Source: Adiantum capillus-veneris
Taxonomy: Eukaryota; Streptophyta; Polypodiopsida; Polypodiales; Pteridaceae
Length of the DNA stretch: 50,000 nt
Direction of reading: 5' to 3'
NCBI GenBank assembly: GCA_014529385.2
Contig: CM043944.1
Span: 171,495,240-171,545,239 of the forward strand
Each line of letters starts with the position of its first letter. Position 1 is the stretch's first letter. Made by a program: the position numbers and the translations under genes. A model generated the notes under the pieces. It ran no database searches. It was not told the DNA's origin and worked only from the letters and a program-made list of their open reading frames with translations. Below are positions 31,762-46,767 of the stretch, piece after piece.

Positions 31762-34447
31762 TGTCTATGTAACTTCTTTGACATATCAAGGCAATACCAC
31801 CATCACACTGCTTAAACTATATACCCACGTAATGATGCAATAGTCCTAAATATTTCATCTTGAAAGTAGCATTGACAGCCTGCCAATGCTTAGATCCTGG
31901 GCTATGCATACATTTGCTGACTTGTGAGACTGCAAACTGAATATTTTTCCTCGTGTTGCATACATAAATGAGGCAACTAATAGCAGTTTGGTAAAGAGTG
32001 ACATCTGTAGGATCACCAGCATCATGAAGACTCAATTTTAGACCTTTTTCCGTGGGAGTGTCAATACGTTTGCAATCCTCAAATCGAAACTTACATAGCA
32101 ATGTCTCTATGTAACTTTTTTGACATATCAAGGCAATACCACCATCACACTGCTTAAACTATATACCCAAGTAATGATGCAATAGTCCTAAATCTTTCAT
32201 CTTGAAAGTAGCATTCAAATCACTCTTGAATTAAAAAATGTCTCTCATTTGATCTAGTGATGAGAAGATCATCTACATAGAGAACCACAAGAGAAGTACA
32301 TCATCCTCATGCTTTACATACAATGTGCTTTCTGTTGGAATGCTAGAAAAGCCTTGTTTGACCATATGAGTGTCAGCCTTCTCATACTAAGAACTTACAT
32401 CTACACACTTTATCCTCTTGTCCTTTCTTGACCAAATTGCAAGGCTGCATTACATAAACTTCCTCAAATATGTCACCATTTAAGAAAGCAGTAACAATGT
32501 CTGACTGATGTACATCCCAACCAAAATGAGTTGCCATTGCACATAGAAAATGCACAGTAGTCATATGACACGTGGAAGCAAAAGTATCTTCATAAATTAT
32601 GACTTTTTGCTGTGCATAACCCTTTCCAACAAGTCAAGCCTTGTAGAGATCAATCTTACCATTTGGCTTGCATTTCAACTTGTAAACCCACTTTGTACCA
32701 ATGGCCTTTTTGCTAGGAGGCAAATCACATAAACTTCATGTGTCATTTTCTATAACTGCATCATATTTTGATTGCATGGAAGCTATCCAATTTTTTGAAT
32801 TCTGTGCTTCATCAAAAGAAAGAGGTTCCTCAATGTTATGTAAGCTAGACACATCCAACGCATAACAATCTCATTCATAAGATGCATGGCAAGAACCTGA
32901 ACGAGTATGACTAGACATAGGTGGATCCAATTTATTGTCATGCAAAGTATGCACTAGCCATTTAGGCATACCTCTAGCATGCTCATTCTCAGCCCTTTCC
33001 TTATCAGGTACATCATGTACATGTACATGTACATGTAATAGGCTAATATGTAACATTTTTAGAAACCTTCATAGGATGTACATTTGCCTCATTAGAATTT
33101 ACATTCAAATTTCCACCAGTGAAAGAGGCAACAAAGTTTCATAAATGTCCTGTGAGCTTACATTACTGTCTCTAGTACATGACAACAAGGTTTGAACAGA
33201 ATCTTTCACAAACACAACATCTCATGAAACCAAGATACACTCTGTTTGCGGATGATACAACCAGTAACCTTTGCTTTCAGCACTATAGAGAACAAAAATA
33301 CATTTGACAGCCTTATCATCCAATTTTCTGCACTGCATTTGTGGCACGTCCCAAGCATATGCCAAACAACCAAAAACATGCATGTACTGAATAGAATGCT
33401 TTCTACCATGCCATGCTTCAAGTGGAGTCATAGACTGCAAAGCTTTCATAGGACACTTCTTAAGTACAAAGGTGGCACACCGTGATGGCCTCAAGCCAAA
33501 ACGAATGCGGCAAAGATTGACTTTTGACCATACATCGTGCCATTTTTGTAAGTGAACTGTTTTTCTTCTCAGCAACACCATTTTCCGAAGCGTATTAGGC
33601 ATTGTACAAAAATGCATTAAATTCATGAAACATATACTCCCCCCCTTAATAGGAGTGGAGGGTGCCCATAGTACATTTCGAGACATTTTCAGTCATAGCC
33701 GAAAATTGTTTGAAGCAAATAAATACTTTGGACTTTGCATTAAGAGGATACACCGATGCATGCCTAGAGTAATCATCAATAAAAGTCACAAATTAAAGGT
33801 AATTGCCCAAGGATGGAGTTTACATGGGCCCACAAACATACCTGTTGCAACATGCATGTGGCCCTAAATGAACCATGCTTTGGAAACTTAGAACATCGCA
33901 TCTTACCCAAAATACAACATTCACAAACATGTTTGACAGGTGCTTCAAGAGGTGGCAAACAAGCAACCATATCAGATTCCTGCAAACACAGCAAATTTAC
34001 AAAATTCAAATGTCCAAAACGTGCATACTAAAGTTTTCCATCTGAAATAGCCTTTGAGTCCACAAATGCATTTACAAAAATCTACCCACACTTGTCATAC
34101 AAAGTGAGCTTATAAAGCCCACAAAATAAAATGCTAGATGCAACAGTTTTATCATCAAAACTGATATTGCGTACAATACATCTGTCATCCACAAAATTGA
34201 CTATAGGTCCAAGTCTAGCAAGTGCAGATATAGACAAAAGATTCTTCTTGATCCTAGGTACATATAATGCATCAACAAGTGTTAAAGAACTGCCATTTGT
34301 AGTAGTCAGCACAATCTTTCCAACTCTTTGAAACGGATAAGAGGCATTGTTGGGCAAGTAACTGAATTCCCATGAGGGACAGACTCAAGAGAGGTGAACA
34401 AATCATGATGTGATGTAATGTGCTTTGTAGCACCACTGTCAAAAAAA
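31757..34447 (-). pseudogene. copia-C pol remnant, second copy (truncated)
   Basis: On the minus strand from 34447: a protease-like start, NASYPFQRVGKIVLTTTNGS, pre-integrase (CECCILGKM), degraded integrase and RT (FGWDVHQSDIVTAFLNGDIF; MICQKSYIETLLCKF). It stops at 31757, so RNase H and the 3' LTR are missing. It enters inside the first unit of the 341-bp tandem duplication, equivalent to about 15004 in C1. Many stops. The linker between integrase and RT is almost identical to that of the third copy (see findings). Confidence 0.85.
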
Positions 34448-35994
34448 AAACCTTACCTCTAATCTTAAATTGATTCTAAACTAATCAACTATAAAGCTAA
34501 GCCTAATGTGAAATTGATTCCAAACTAATCAACTATAAAACTAAGCCAAAACTTATTCTAAACTACATCCCTAATGGAATTTTAAGCTAACTTAAACTAG
34601 ACTTGTAAGTAAGTCTAAAGGAAGCTAAACTAACTCTACAAATAACCTTAAAAAAAGCTTAAACTAACCACCTTAAAACTAGCCATCAATAAATCTTAAA
34701 GTTACATTAAAGTAATCTTAAAGAAACTCTACAATTAACGTCTAATTAAGCATTATATTATAAGAACTAAAACTAGTTTTAAATTGAATGATTCTAACAT
34801 TATTCCACAACTAACTTTAAACTAGTTTCTATAAAACTAATCTTAAACTAACCACAACATTCATCTGCAAAACTGCTTTGAAATTTATACCCTAAAGTAT
34901 ATCTAATCAAATCTAATTAAGTAAGAGTATAATCCTAAACAACAACAATTTAAATTTAGTTTAACTTGAAGAAGAAAAATCTTACATTAAAAAAAAACTC
35001 ACCATAACACTAATTTTTTTAAACATAAACAATAACATTTGTAAAGATTCTAACAACCAACTTCATAAAAATTAACCATAAACATGAGCAATGATTGAAA
35101 TAACCAACAAAATAAAAGATTTACCCTATAAAACACTTAGATCTACTACTAATTTTCCAGATTGAAGTTGAAATTAGGAAAAATTTATTTTCTTCTAATT
35201 AATTTCTTTGATGTTATGGATGAGTGTGTGTGCACATGTAGCTTTATAATTGAGAAAAATAAGTAAACATCATATTACAGAGTTTGAGACGTTAGAGCCA
35301 ATTTGGGAATTACCAATGTCTAAAAGATTCGGCCACCTGGACATATCTCAAACTACTTTTTAAGGCCAACTCCTTCCACAAGGTAGTACTTGAAAAGCTC
35401 TTTCAAGCCATGCTCTCAAAAATTTGGCTAATATTTGGCCATGTGATCAAATCTTAAGCTCATTTTGATGTGGAAATTGAGAAATTAGAAAATTTACTGA
35501 TATGGTGTTATAACGTAAAAATGACATAATTTAGACTTGACAATTGAGAGCGACAAACGTGTATTAAGAAAACATATACAATTTTCATAGCAAAGTTTAC
35601 AAGAATTATCTGTCAATCATAAGAAACAAAGGCAAACAATGGTGGATGATCTCCTACTATTACTGCAATTGCTATTGTAATCCTAACAAATGAACCTCTT
35701 ATCCGTCACCACCCAAGAGACACAAGCACGCTAGTATTGACATTTACTTGGGAAGACATGTGCTAATGATCCCTTCCCTTTGTTATTGGTGCCAAGAATT
35801 ACAACAAAAATAGCAACTATGCATAGATTAAATTATTAAAAGACAACTTATCTTGATCATGTTAGTGTAACATAACCTTGATGTGTGTATTGTTTGAGTC
35901 CATTTTCTCCTTCTAAAAGCCCACACTAGACTAGAACATCTACATTTGGTAATATGATTAATGCCTGAATGTTTTGAACAGGTCTACTAGCTTA

Positions 35995-36190
<196 letters not shown>

Positions 36191-38360
36191 TCAGAGAGAA
36201 GACTCAAATATTGCAAACAAGATTAGGTTAAAACGTGATTATATAGCACAAGAGGGGCACCTACCACTTGCCTTAGGCACGAACGAAAGCGGGAGGCTAG
36301 ATATTTGGATCCACCTTTTTAGGGATTTTTAGGATGATTCCATATACTCCAGATAGATCTTACTATGCTTAGAAAAGGCCCTCATGGTGTGTAGTACTAT
36401 AAGCTTTTCACATGCCATAGGCCACCTAAACCACATAAAAACAAAGCGGTGTTCTCATATATTCATATCTGGGTTAGAAAAAAGACCACCATACCAACAA
36501 CCCTCCCCTGGAACTTTGGGCTATGATTCAATGAAGAAAGACATAACACTCCAATCTAAGAGCACAAAACACACGCCAACCCAAGAGCAAACATCACCAA
36601 TCTAGGGAATAGTCATAACACTCAGATTTAGGAGCCAAAAAAAACCACTCCAATCAAGTGCCAAAACATCTCCTATCCAAAGAAAACTTCTACTTCCCTC
36701 TAAACTAAGAGCGCCTTTGTCTTCTTCAACAATTTATCTTCAACCACTTCACAATCTCTATCTTTGTATCCTTCTTGTGTATAGATTCTATCTTTATATC
36801 CTCCCCTTAAACAAATACTTGTTTCCTTTCTTGATGCAACATGAAGCTTTGTTTCCTGCTTCATAAAGACGTGCAACAACATGCTAAAAACTTCAATGCA
36901 AAAGCCCATGCACAAAACTAATGTCTCCTCCTCCATCTTGGCTATACTTTGATAGCCTAAGTATGTAGCTCTTTTGCTTGTTCCCACTGTCGTATGGTAA
37001 GAGACTTGACATACACATTATACCTCCCATTTCCCACATTATGTGCTATGAAGCAGTTTTAGCCTAGGAGACTCTTCTTAAGACAATGTCTAAGCTCCTC
37101 ACAAGCACACAATGATCAATTATGTCAATAAAGAAAGATGATCAAATACATTTCACAAAAAATACATGTGCAATGTGTATTTGGCTGCAATAATCTTTTG
37201 GCCTTGAATGTAAGAGAAAAAGCGGGTCATCCTTTGCTCACAAAACTTCTCATCGTGGCACCAAATACTAAACCAAGAACCAAAAGAAAAAGGGGGCCTT
37301 AAGACTTGGGGCTTAGGAGCCTTTGAGGCTCAAGGCCAAATGGGCATTCGAGAACATTGTCTATAGTTGGTTGAAAATGTGTCGAACCCAAACATACAAC
37401 CATTGATATAGCACCAACCATTTGTTGAAGCCGGTGGCCACACTACTATATACATAGATTAACATGCTAGTTTAATTTGTGTGTAGGAGTTCAAACTAGT
37501 GACTGGAATGCATGTATGTCATGTCATTGAAGGTTGTGTGCTTGTCACTAGCTGGCACTGAGAAAGAAGATTTATGAAGATCATTGAGCACATCTTCCAA
37601 AGAATCATGAGCTACAAGAACATTTCTTGGAATAGGAGTCGGTGAAGATGTTTCCTCTTGGGAGTGATTGGAGTGAACCAAGAATTACGATGAGAGCCTT
37701 TCCTCGCAAATATGAGTAGGTTTAATATGGTTTGAGTTTCCTTATTGGTCAAGATTAAAAATCAACCGCATGTTGGATTTGATGCACATATTCAAGAATA
37801 TGGGAAGCTTATTGTGGGGCCATCTCGTTAGAAAGAAGAATATTCTCTTGATATGCTTGCTGCTAGAGTGGACTTGAGGGATATTGAGCTCCCACATCAG
37901 GGAGCTCCCTGCATTCAAAAAAAAGAAACGTCACATTGTCTCTTAGATGTTAAGACGTCCCTTCAGCTTACCCACTATGCATTGCTTAGGTGAAGTTGGG
38001 ACGTAGCTTAAGTGATGCATAGCTAGTAAATTATATTGTATCTCTTGAGCTATGCATGCCAACACTTTTGTGATGATATTTACATCATATAATCAACACC
38101 AAATGCATTGGTAAGATTGTCACATATGCAATGTGACCATAGCAACATAGGGAGAGATGGTGCCATGTCATGAGCGTGACACATACATGAATTAAAATAT
38201 TATGTCATTACAAAAAGAAGCTAGTAGCAACACATCCTAGTGCACATAGTTAATGAGGTGAAAATGGCATAGACCATGCATTTTAGATGGATGTTCTTTC
38301 TATATTCTTCATGAAGACTTTAAAGAATTTGCGCATCTAAGGGCATTCCCAGAGGGAAGC

Positions 38361-38604
38361 ATGGTCAATGGTTGGCTGATTTCAAAGTCATTAGTATACA
38401 TTGGAGAGTGGCTCTCTAGGATTGATCATAAAGATGACACACTATGGTGGATACTGGATGATGAGTGCTTGACTAGTACAAGAGATGCTGCGATGCTGGG
38501 TTTAGCCATACGGAAGAAAATGAGCTTAGTGTTGGAGACAAAGATTGGTCAATTTGGCATGCTTAACGACCCAATAATAGAGAAGTGGATAGCTCGATAC
38601 AAGG
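38361..38604 (+). pseudogene. unknown ORF running into a microsatellite
   Basis: The plus-strand frame MVNGWLISKSLVYIGEWLSR continues with DDTLWWILDDECLTST and KMSLVLETKIGQFGMLNDP, then PIIEKWIARYKDA, and enters the CA tract as (HT)n. The other U copy keeps the second half (46045-46158) in frame with several substitutions (GLPVEKK for GLAIRKK). Preserved framing hints at a former coding exon, but no family is recognised. Confidence 0.35.
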
Positions 38605-38606
38605 AT

Positions 38607-38775
<169 letters not shown>

Positions 38776-38807
38776 TTTTATGTTATTGACAATCGCAACC
38801 CGCATGA

Positions 38808-39032
38808 ATGTGTGTTGTGAAGCCAAGCAACCCTGCATGGACGATCACAACCCACATCATGCAGCCCAATGGCATGAGAGCGTTTGCATTTAATGAGTCC
38901 TTTAAAAAGTACATTTGCACATGGTATTCACAACAACATGTGTATCTATCTTTCAACCACCTGCAGAAGAATGGATTCAACATCTCAAACTTTCTCATGC
39001 CAATCTTGAAAAGGCTAGATGTTTTTGTTTAA
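38808..39032 (+). other. short ORF, second copy of 7840-8064
   Basis: MCVVKPSNPAWTITTHI, then FAFNESFKKYICTWYSQQHV. Frame kept, length equal (74 codons), family unknown. Copia-C block homology starts about 38806. Confidence 0.3.
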
Positions 39033-39331
39033 ATCTGTGAAAGATCTCCACCTGCAATGTCCAGATCTAATCAATATGTTTACTAGGATATATGAATTCG
39101 AACAGGAATATACAGATTGCTACCTAGGACATCTGGCATGTTCATGAAAATAAATCGATGTGTTAAGTTGCACATTCAACATCCTAACATGCATGTAATA
39201 GGATGTGTTGACTACCATATATAGTGTTTTGATTAGCATAATATGTATACTAACTAGCATACTCAATGTGCCAACAAGCAACTTTAAATAGCATAGCATG
39301 TGTGCTAACTAGCTCCTTAGGTATGATAACC

Positions 39332-39560
39332 TGTTCGAATTAGGGTTGCAGGAAAACACACACAACTTGGAGAAGACGAAGGAAGATCAAGGACACAACA
39401 TAGTGTGTATTACTTAGTGTGAAAATGGAAAGATAGGATAGCCCTAGAATGATGAGAGTATATACAATGCACGGAGGAAAAAACCTCCTAGTGAGTGAAA
39501 AAATGCCCTGGCGGTCCTAAGTGTGGTCATACACATCACTATCACATGTATATGGTAACA
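39332..39560 (-). mobile_element. copia-C 3' LTR, other copy (229 bp)
   Basis: TGTTCGAATTAGGG at the left and TATGGTAACA at the right, followed by aatccccttgggag (decayed PPT complement). It is 15 bp longer than the copy at 8385-8598, mainly through an insertion near tagtgtgtattacttagtgtg. Confidence 0.7.
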
Positions 39561-42500
39561 AATCCCCTTGGGAGTGATGCGGTAAACAAGAGCTGGCCCA
39601 TAGAGTAAACAAAAGTGCCATGCCCTAAGGACATGATAAGTCCACAAAGGGGAGTAAGACCAAATCTTTGTGGAAAGCTTTGAACTTTTCACGAGACAAT
39701 GCTTTGTGAAAAAATCTACAAGATTTTCCTGTGTTGGCACATAAGCAAAGTTGATCGCTCCTGCTGAGAGCCTCTCCTTGACATAGTGGTAATGCACCTC
39801 AACGTGCTTTGCACAAAGCATGAGAAATTGGGTTCCTTGCAAACTGCCAATGTTCTCTGATTGTCAATGAAGATAGTGTTTGCAGTGCCCTCTCCAATAC
39901 CCAAAGTATCCATAAGGTGTCTGAGACATACAACTCAACCGTAGCTGTGAAGATTGTCCTGTACTCAGCCTCACAACTGGAAGTGTCCACAATAGGTTGA
40001 TTCTTGCTCAACCATGATATGCATCTCGGGGAGGTCACGTAAGAAAAATGTAACCTATCACATGAGTTCAACAGAAGGGTATTTAAAGCTCTTGAAACTT
40101 ACAGAAATATATATATACAGAAGGACATTATTTTTTCAAATTTGAAAAAAACTTACAGATTTTAAAAGAAAAGGGTACATTATATTCCTAACAAAATTTA
40201 CAGATAAGGAGTTTTACAAACATGTCTTGAACGCACGTGATATGGTAGTTTTACACATAGTGAACCCCCCCAAGATATGCATGACCTGCCAAGCATGAAA
40301 CAAAAATCACTTGTGCACACTCGCATGTCAAAACAACCAGCCCAGTCTGAGTCCAAAAAAGCATGTAAGTCTGGCGACAATGATCCCCCCTTGGGATAAA
40401 ACAAGCCAAGATGTAAAGCGCCACTCAAGTAGGGAAAAATACTCTTGACAGCCTGCCAATGCTTAGACCCTGGGCTATGCATACATTTGCTAACTTGTGA
40501 GACTGCAAACTGAATATTTGGCCTCGTGTTTCATACATAAATGAGGCAACTAATAGCAGTTTGGTAAAGAGTGACATCTATAGGATCACCAGCATAATGA
40601 AGACTCAATTTAAAACCTGTTTCCATGGGAGTGGCAATAGGTTTGCAATCCTCAAATCCAAACTTACATAGCAATGTCTCTATGTAACTTTTTTTGATAC
40701 AAGGCAATACCACCATCACACTGCTTAAACTATATACCCAAGTAATGATGCAATAGTCCTAAATCTTTCATCTTGAAAGTAGCATTCACATCAGTCTTAA
40801 ATTAAAAAATGTCTCTCATTTGGTCTAGTGATCAGCATATCATCTACATAGAGAACCATAAGAGAAGTACATCACCCTCATGATTTACATACAATGTGCT
40901 TTCTGATGGACTGCTACAAAAACCTTGTTTGACCAAATGAGTGTCAGCTTTCCAAGCTACACACTTTATCCTCTTGTCCTTTCTTGACAAAATTGCAAGG
41001 CTGCATTACATAAAATTTCTCAAATATGTCACCATTCAAGAAAGCAGTAACAATGTTTGACTCATGTACATCCCAACCAAAATGAGTTGCCATTGCACAT
41101 AGAAAATGCACAGTAGTCATATGACAAGTGGAAGAAAAAGTCTCTTCATCATATATATGCCTTTTTGCTATGCATAAACCTTTGCAACACGTCAAGCCTT
41201 ATAGAGATCAATCTTACCATTTGGCTTGCGTTTCAACTTGTAAACCCACGTGCACTTTGTACCAATGGCCTTTTTGCTAGGAGGCAAATCACATAAAATT
41301 CATGTGTCATTTTCTATAACTTCATCATATTTTGATTGCATGGAAGCTATCCAATTTTTTGAATTCTGTGCTTCATCAAAAGAAAGAGGTTCCTCAATGT
41401 TATGTAAGCTAGACACATCCAACGCATAACAATCTCATTCATAAGATGCATGGCAAGAACCTGAACGAGTATGACTAGACATAGGTGGATCCAATTTATT
41501 GTCATGCAAAGTATGCACTAGCCATTTAGGCATACCTCTAGCATGCTCATTCTCAGCCCTTTCCTTATCAGGTACATCATGTACATGTACATGTACATGT
41601 AATAGGCTAATATGTAACATTTTTAGAAACCTTCATAGGATGTACATTTGCCTCATTAGAATTTACATTCAAATTTCCACTAGTGAAAGAGGCAACAAAG
41701 TTTCATAAATGTCCTGTGAGCTTACATTACTGTCTCTAGTACATGACAACAAGGTTTGAACAGAATCTTCCACAAACACAACATCTCATGAAACCAAGAT
41801 ACACTCTGTTTGCGGATGATACAACCAGTAACCTTTGCTTTCAGCACTATAGAGAACAAAAATACATTTGACAGCCTTATCATCCAATTTTCTGCACTGC
41901 ATTTGTGGCACGTCCCAAGCATATGCCAAACAACCAAAAACATGCATGTACTGAATAGAATGCTTTCTACCATGCCATGCTTCAAGTGGAGTCATAGACT
42001 GCAAAGCTTTCATAGGACACTTCTTAAGTACAAAGGCGGCACACATGATGGCCTCAAGACAAAACAAATGCGGCAAAGATTGACTTTTGACCATGCATCG
42101 TGCCATTTTTGTAAGTGACCTGTTTTTCTTCTCAGCAACACCATTTTGCGGAGGCGTATAAGGCATTGTACAAAAATGAATTAAATTCATGAAACATATA
42201 CTCCCCCCCTAAATAGGAGTGGAGGGTGCCCATAGTACATTTTGAGACATTTTCAGTCATAGCTTGAAATTGTTTGAAGCAAATAAATACTTTGGACTTT
42301 GCATTAAGCGGATACACGGATGCATGCCTGGAGTAATCATCAATAAAAGTCACAAATTAAAGGTAATTGCCCAAGGATGGAGTTTACATGGGCCCACAAA
42401 CATACCTGTTGCAACCTGCATGTGACCCTAACTGAACCATCCTTTCGAAGCGTAGAAGTACATTGCATCTTACCCAAAACACAACATACACGAACATGTT

Positions 42501-42981
42501 TGACAGTTGCTTCAAGAGGCGGCAAACAAGCAAGCATATCAGATTTCTGCAAACATAGCAAATTTACAAAATTCAAATGTCCAAAACGTGCATACCAAAG
42601 TTTTGCATCTGAAATAGCCGTTGAGTCCACAAATGCATTTACAAAAATCTACCCACACTTGTCATACAAAGCCCACAATTTCATCATCAAAATTGAGATC
42701 GTGTACAATACATCTGTTATCCACAAAATTGACTATAGGTCCAAGTCTAGCAAGTGCAGATACAGAAAAAAGATCGTTCTTGATCCCAGGTACATATAAT
42801 GCATCAACAAGTGTGAAAGAACTGCCATTTGTAGCAGTCAGCACAATCTTTCCAACTCCTTGAACTGGATAAGAGGCATTGTTGGTGCAAGTAACTGCAT
42901 TCCCATGAGGGACAGACTCAAGAGAGGTGAACAAATTATGATGTGAGGTAATGGGCTTTGTTGCATCACTGTCAAAATAGA
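39561..42981 (-). pseudogene. copia-C pol remnant, third copy (no copia-N; E4 inserted)
   Basis: The most continuous copy. On the minus strand: protease-like start (about 42975), YVPGIKNDLFSVSALARLGP, WYARFGHLNFVNLLCLQ, VCCVLGKMQ, FIDDYSRHASVYPL, PQNGVAEKKNRSLTKMARC, RT (FGWDVHESNIVTAFLNGDIF; KSYIETLLCKFGFEDCKPI) and RNase H (DSDWAGCFDMRVCTSDFCFM, SSCEAEYR, KERL). E4 splits RNase H after SCISW. There is a single RT tandem unit. Some stretches here (PQNGVAEKKNR) are closer to consensus than in C1. Still full of stops. Confidence 0.85.
40025..40273. mobile_element. E4: 249-bp MITE-like element with 9-bp target duplication
   Basis: Flanked by GATATGCAT at 40016-40024 and 40274-40282. Copy C1 has the single, uninterrupted equivalent gacatgcat at about 9047-9056, a genuine empty site. 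Ends: ctcggggaggtcac on the left, ttgggggggttcac as the reverse complement of the right. The interior has repeated agaagggtattta, gaaaagggtacatta and gataaggagtttta about 40 bp apart. No ORF. Confidence 0.85.
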
Positions 42982-45900
42982 AACCTTACGTCTAATCTTA
43001 AATTAATGCTAAATTAATCAACTAGAAAGCTAACCCAAAACTCATTCTAAACTACATCCCTAATGGAATTTTAAGCTAACTTAAACTAGCCTTGTAAGTA
43101 ACTCTAAAGGAAGCTAAACTAACTCTACAAATAACCTAAAAAGAAGCTTAAACTAACCACCTTAAAACTAGCCATCAAAGAAAGCTTAAAGTTACATTAA
43201 AGTAATCTTAAAGAAACTCTACAATTAACGTTTAATTAAGCATTAGATTATAAGAACTAAAACTAGTTTTAAAATGAATGATCCTAACATTATTCCACAA
43301 CTAACTTTAAACTAGTTACTATAAAACTAATCTTAAACTAACCACAACATTAATCCACAACTGCTTTGAAAATTATACCCTAAAGTATATCTAATCAAAT
43401 CTAATTAAGTAACATTATAATCCTAAACAACAACAATTTAAATTTAATTTAACTTGAAGAAGAAAAATCTTACATTAAAAAAAAAAACTCACCATAACAC
43501 TAATTTTTTTAAACATAAATAATAACATTTGTAAAGATTCTAACAACAACTTCCAAAAAATTAACCATAAACATGAGGAATGATTGAAATAACCAACAAA
43601 ATAAAAGATTTACCCTATAAAACACTTAGATCTACTACTAATTTTCCAAATTGAAGTTGAAATTAGGAAAAAATTATTTTCTTCTAATTAATTTCTTTGA
43701 TGTTATGGATGCGTGTGTGTGTGTGTGTGTGTGTGTGTGCACATGTACCTTTACAATTGAGAAAAATAAGTAAACATCATATTAGAGAGTTTGAAACATT
43801 AGAGCCAATTTGGGAATCACCAATGTCTAAAAGATTTGGCCACCTGGACATATCTCAAACTACTTTTTAAGGCCAACTCCTTCCACAAGGTAGTACTTGA
43901 AAAGCTCTTTCAAGCCATGCTATAAAAAATTTGGCTAATATTTGGCCATGTGATCAAATTTTAAGCTCATTCTGAAGTGGAATTGAAAAATTTACTGATA
44001 TGGGGTTATAATGTAAAAATGACATAACTTAGACTTGACAATTGAGAGCGACAAACGTGTATTAAGCAAATATATATAATTTTGATAGCAAAGTTTACAA
44101 GGATTATCTATCAATCATGAGAAACAAAGGCAAACAATGGTTGATGATCTCCTACTATTACTACAATTTCTATTGTAATCCTAACAAAGGAACATCTTAT
44201 CCGTCACCACCCAAGAGACACTAGATAGATCTTACTATGCTGAGAAAAGGCCCTCATGGTGTGTAGTACTATAAGATTTTCACATGCCATAGGCCACCTT
44301 AACCACATAAAAACAAAGCGGTGTTCTCATATATTCATATATTCATATCTGGGTTAGAACAAAGACCACCATACCAAAAACCCTCCCCTTGAACTTTGGG
44401 ATATCATTCAATGAAGAAAGACATAACACTCCAATCTAAGAGCACAAAACACATGCCAACCCAAGAGCATACATCACCAATCTAGGGAATAGTCATAACA
44501 CTCAGATTTAGGAGCCAAAAAATACCACTCCAATCTAGTGCCAAAACATCTCCTATCCAAAGAAAACTTCTACTTCCCTCTAAACCAAGAGCGCCTTTGT
44601 CTTCTTCAACAATTTATCTTCAATCACTTCACAATCTCTACCTTTGTATCCTCCTTGTATATTGATTCTATCTTTGTATCCTCCCCTTAAACAAACACTT
44701 GTTTCCTTGCTTGATGCAAAATCAAGCTTTGTTTTCTACTTCATAAAGACGTGCAACAACATGCTAAAAACTTCAATGAAAAACCCATGAACAAAATTAA
44801 TGTCTCCTCCTCCATCTTGGCTATACTTTGATAGCCTAAGGATGTAGCTCTTTTGATTGTTCCCATTGTCGTATGATAAGAGACTTGACATACACATCAT
44901 CCCTCCCATTTCCCACATTATGTGCTATGAAGTAGTTTTAGCCTAGGAGACTCTTCTTAAGACAATGTCTAAGCTCCTCACAAGCACACAATGATCAATT
45001 ATGTCAATAAACAAAGATGATCAAATACATTTCACAAAAAATACATGTGCAATGTGTATTTGGTTGCAATAATCTTTTGGCCTTGAATGTAAGAGAAAAA
45101 GCGGGTTATCCTTTTCTCACAAAACTTCTCATCGTGGCACCAAATACTAAACCAAGAACCAAAAGAAAAAGGGGGCCTTAAGGCTTGGGGCTTAGGAGCC
45201 TTTGAGGCTCAAGGATAAATGGGCATTCGAGAACATTGTCTATAGTCGGTTGAAAAAGTGTTGAACCCAAACATACAACCATTGATATAGCACCAACCAT
45301 TTGGTGAAGCCGGTGGCGACACTACTATATATATAGATTAACATGCTAGTTTAATTTGTGTGTAGGACTTCAAAGTAGTGACTGGAATGCATGTACGACA
45401 TGTGGTCGAAGGTTGTGTGCTTGTCGCTAGCTAGCACCGAGAAAGAAGATTTATGAAGATCATTGAGCACATCTTCCAAAGAATCATGAGCTACAAGAAC
45501 ATTGGTAAAAATGTTTGCTCTTGGGAGCGATTGGAGTGAACCGAGAATTACGATGAGAACCTTTCCTCACAAATATGAGTAGGTTTAATATGGTTTGAGT
45601 TGCCTTATTGGACAAGATTAAAAATCAACCACATGTTGGATTTGATGCACATATTCAAGAATATGGGAAGCTTATTGTGGGACCATCTCGTTAGAAAGAA
45701 GAATATTCTCTTGATATGCTTGCTGCTAGAGTGGAGTTGAGGGATATTGAGCTCCCACAATCAGGGAGCTCCCTGCATTCAAAAAAAAGAAACGTCACAT
45801 TGTCTCTTAGGCGATGTTAAGACGTCCCTTCAGTTTACCCACTATGCATTGCTTAGGTGAAGTTGGGACGTAGCTTAAGCGATGCATAGCTAGTAAATAA

Positions 45901-46158
45901 CATTGTATCTCTTAAGCTATGCATGCCAACACTTTTGTGATGATATTTACATCATATAATCAATACCAAATGCATTTCTAAGATTGTCACATATGCAATG
46001 TGACCATAGAGACATAGGGAGAGATTGTACCATGTCATGCTGCGATGCTGGGATTACCCGTAGAGAAGAAAATGAGGATAATGTTGGAAACAAAGATCGG
46101 TCAATTTTGCATGCTTCACGACCCAATAATAGAGAAGTGGATAGCTCGATACAAAAAT
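42982..46158. other. unit U, second copy: non-coding copia-C flank
   Basis: Matches 34448-38604 minus two segments. One gap is at about 44221 (tagatagatct) and one at about 46038 (gtcatgctgcg). It has a (GT)n tract at 43713-43739 where the other copy has only tgtgtgtg. No gene is recognised. Confidence 0.6.
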
Positions 46159-46767
<609 letters not shown>

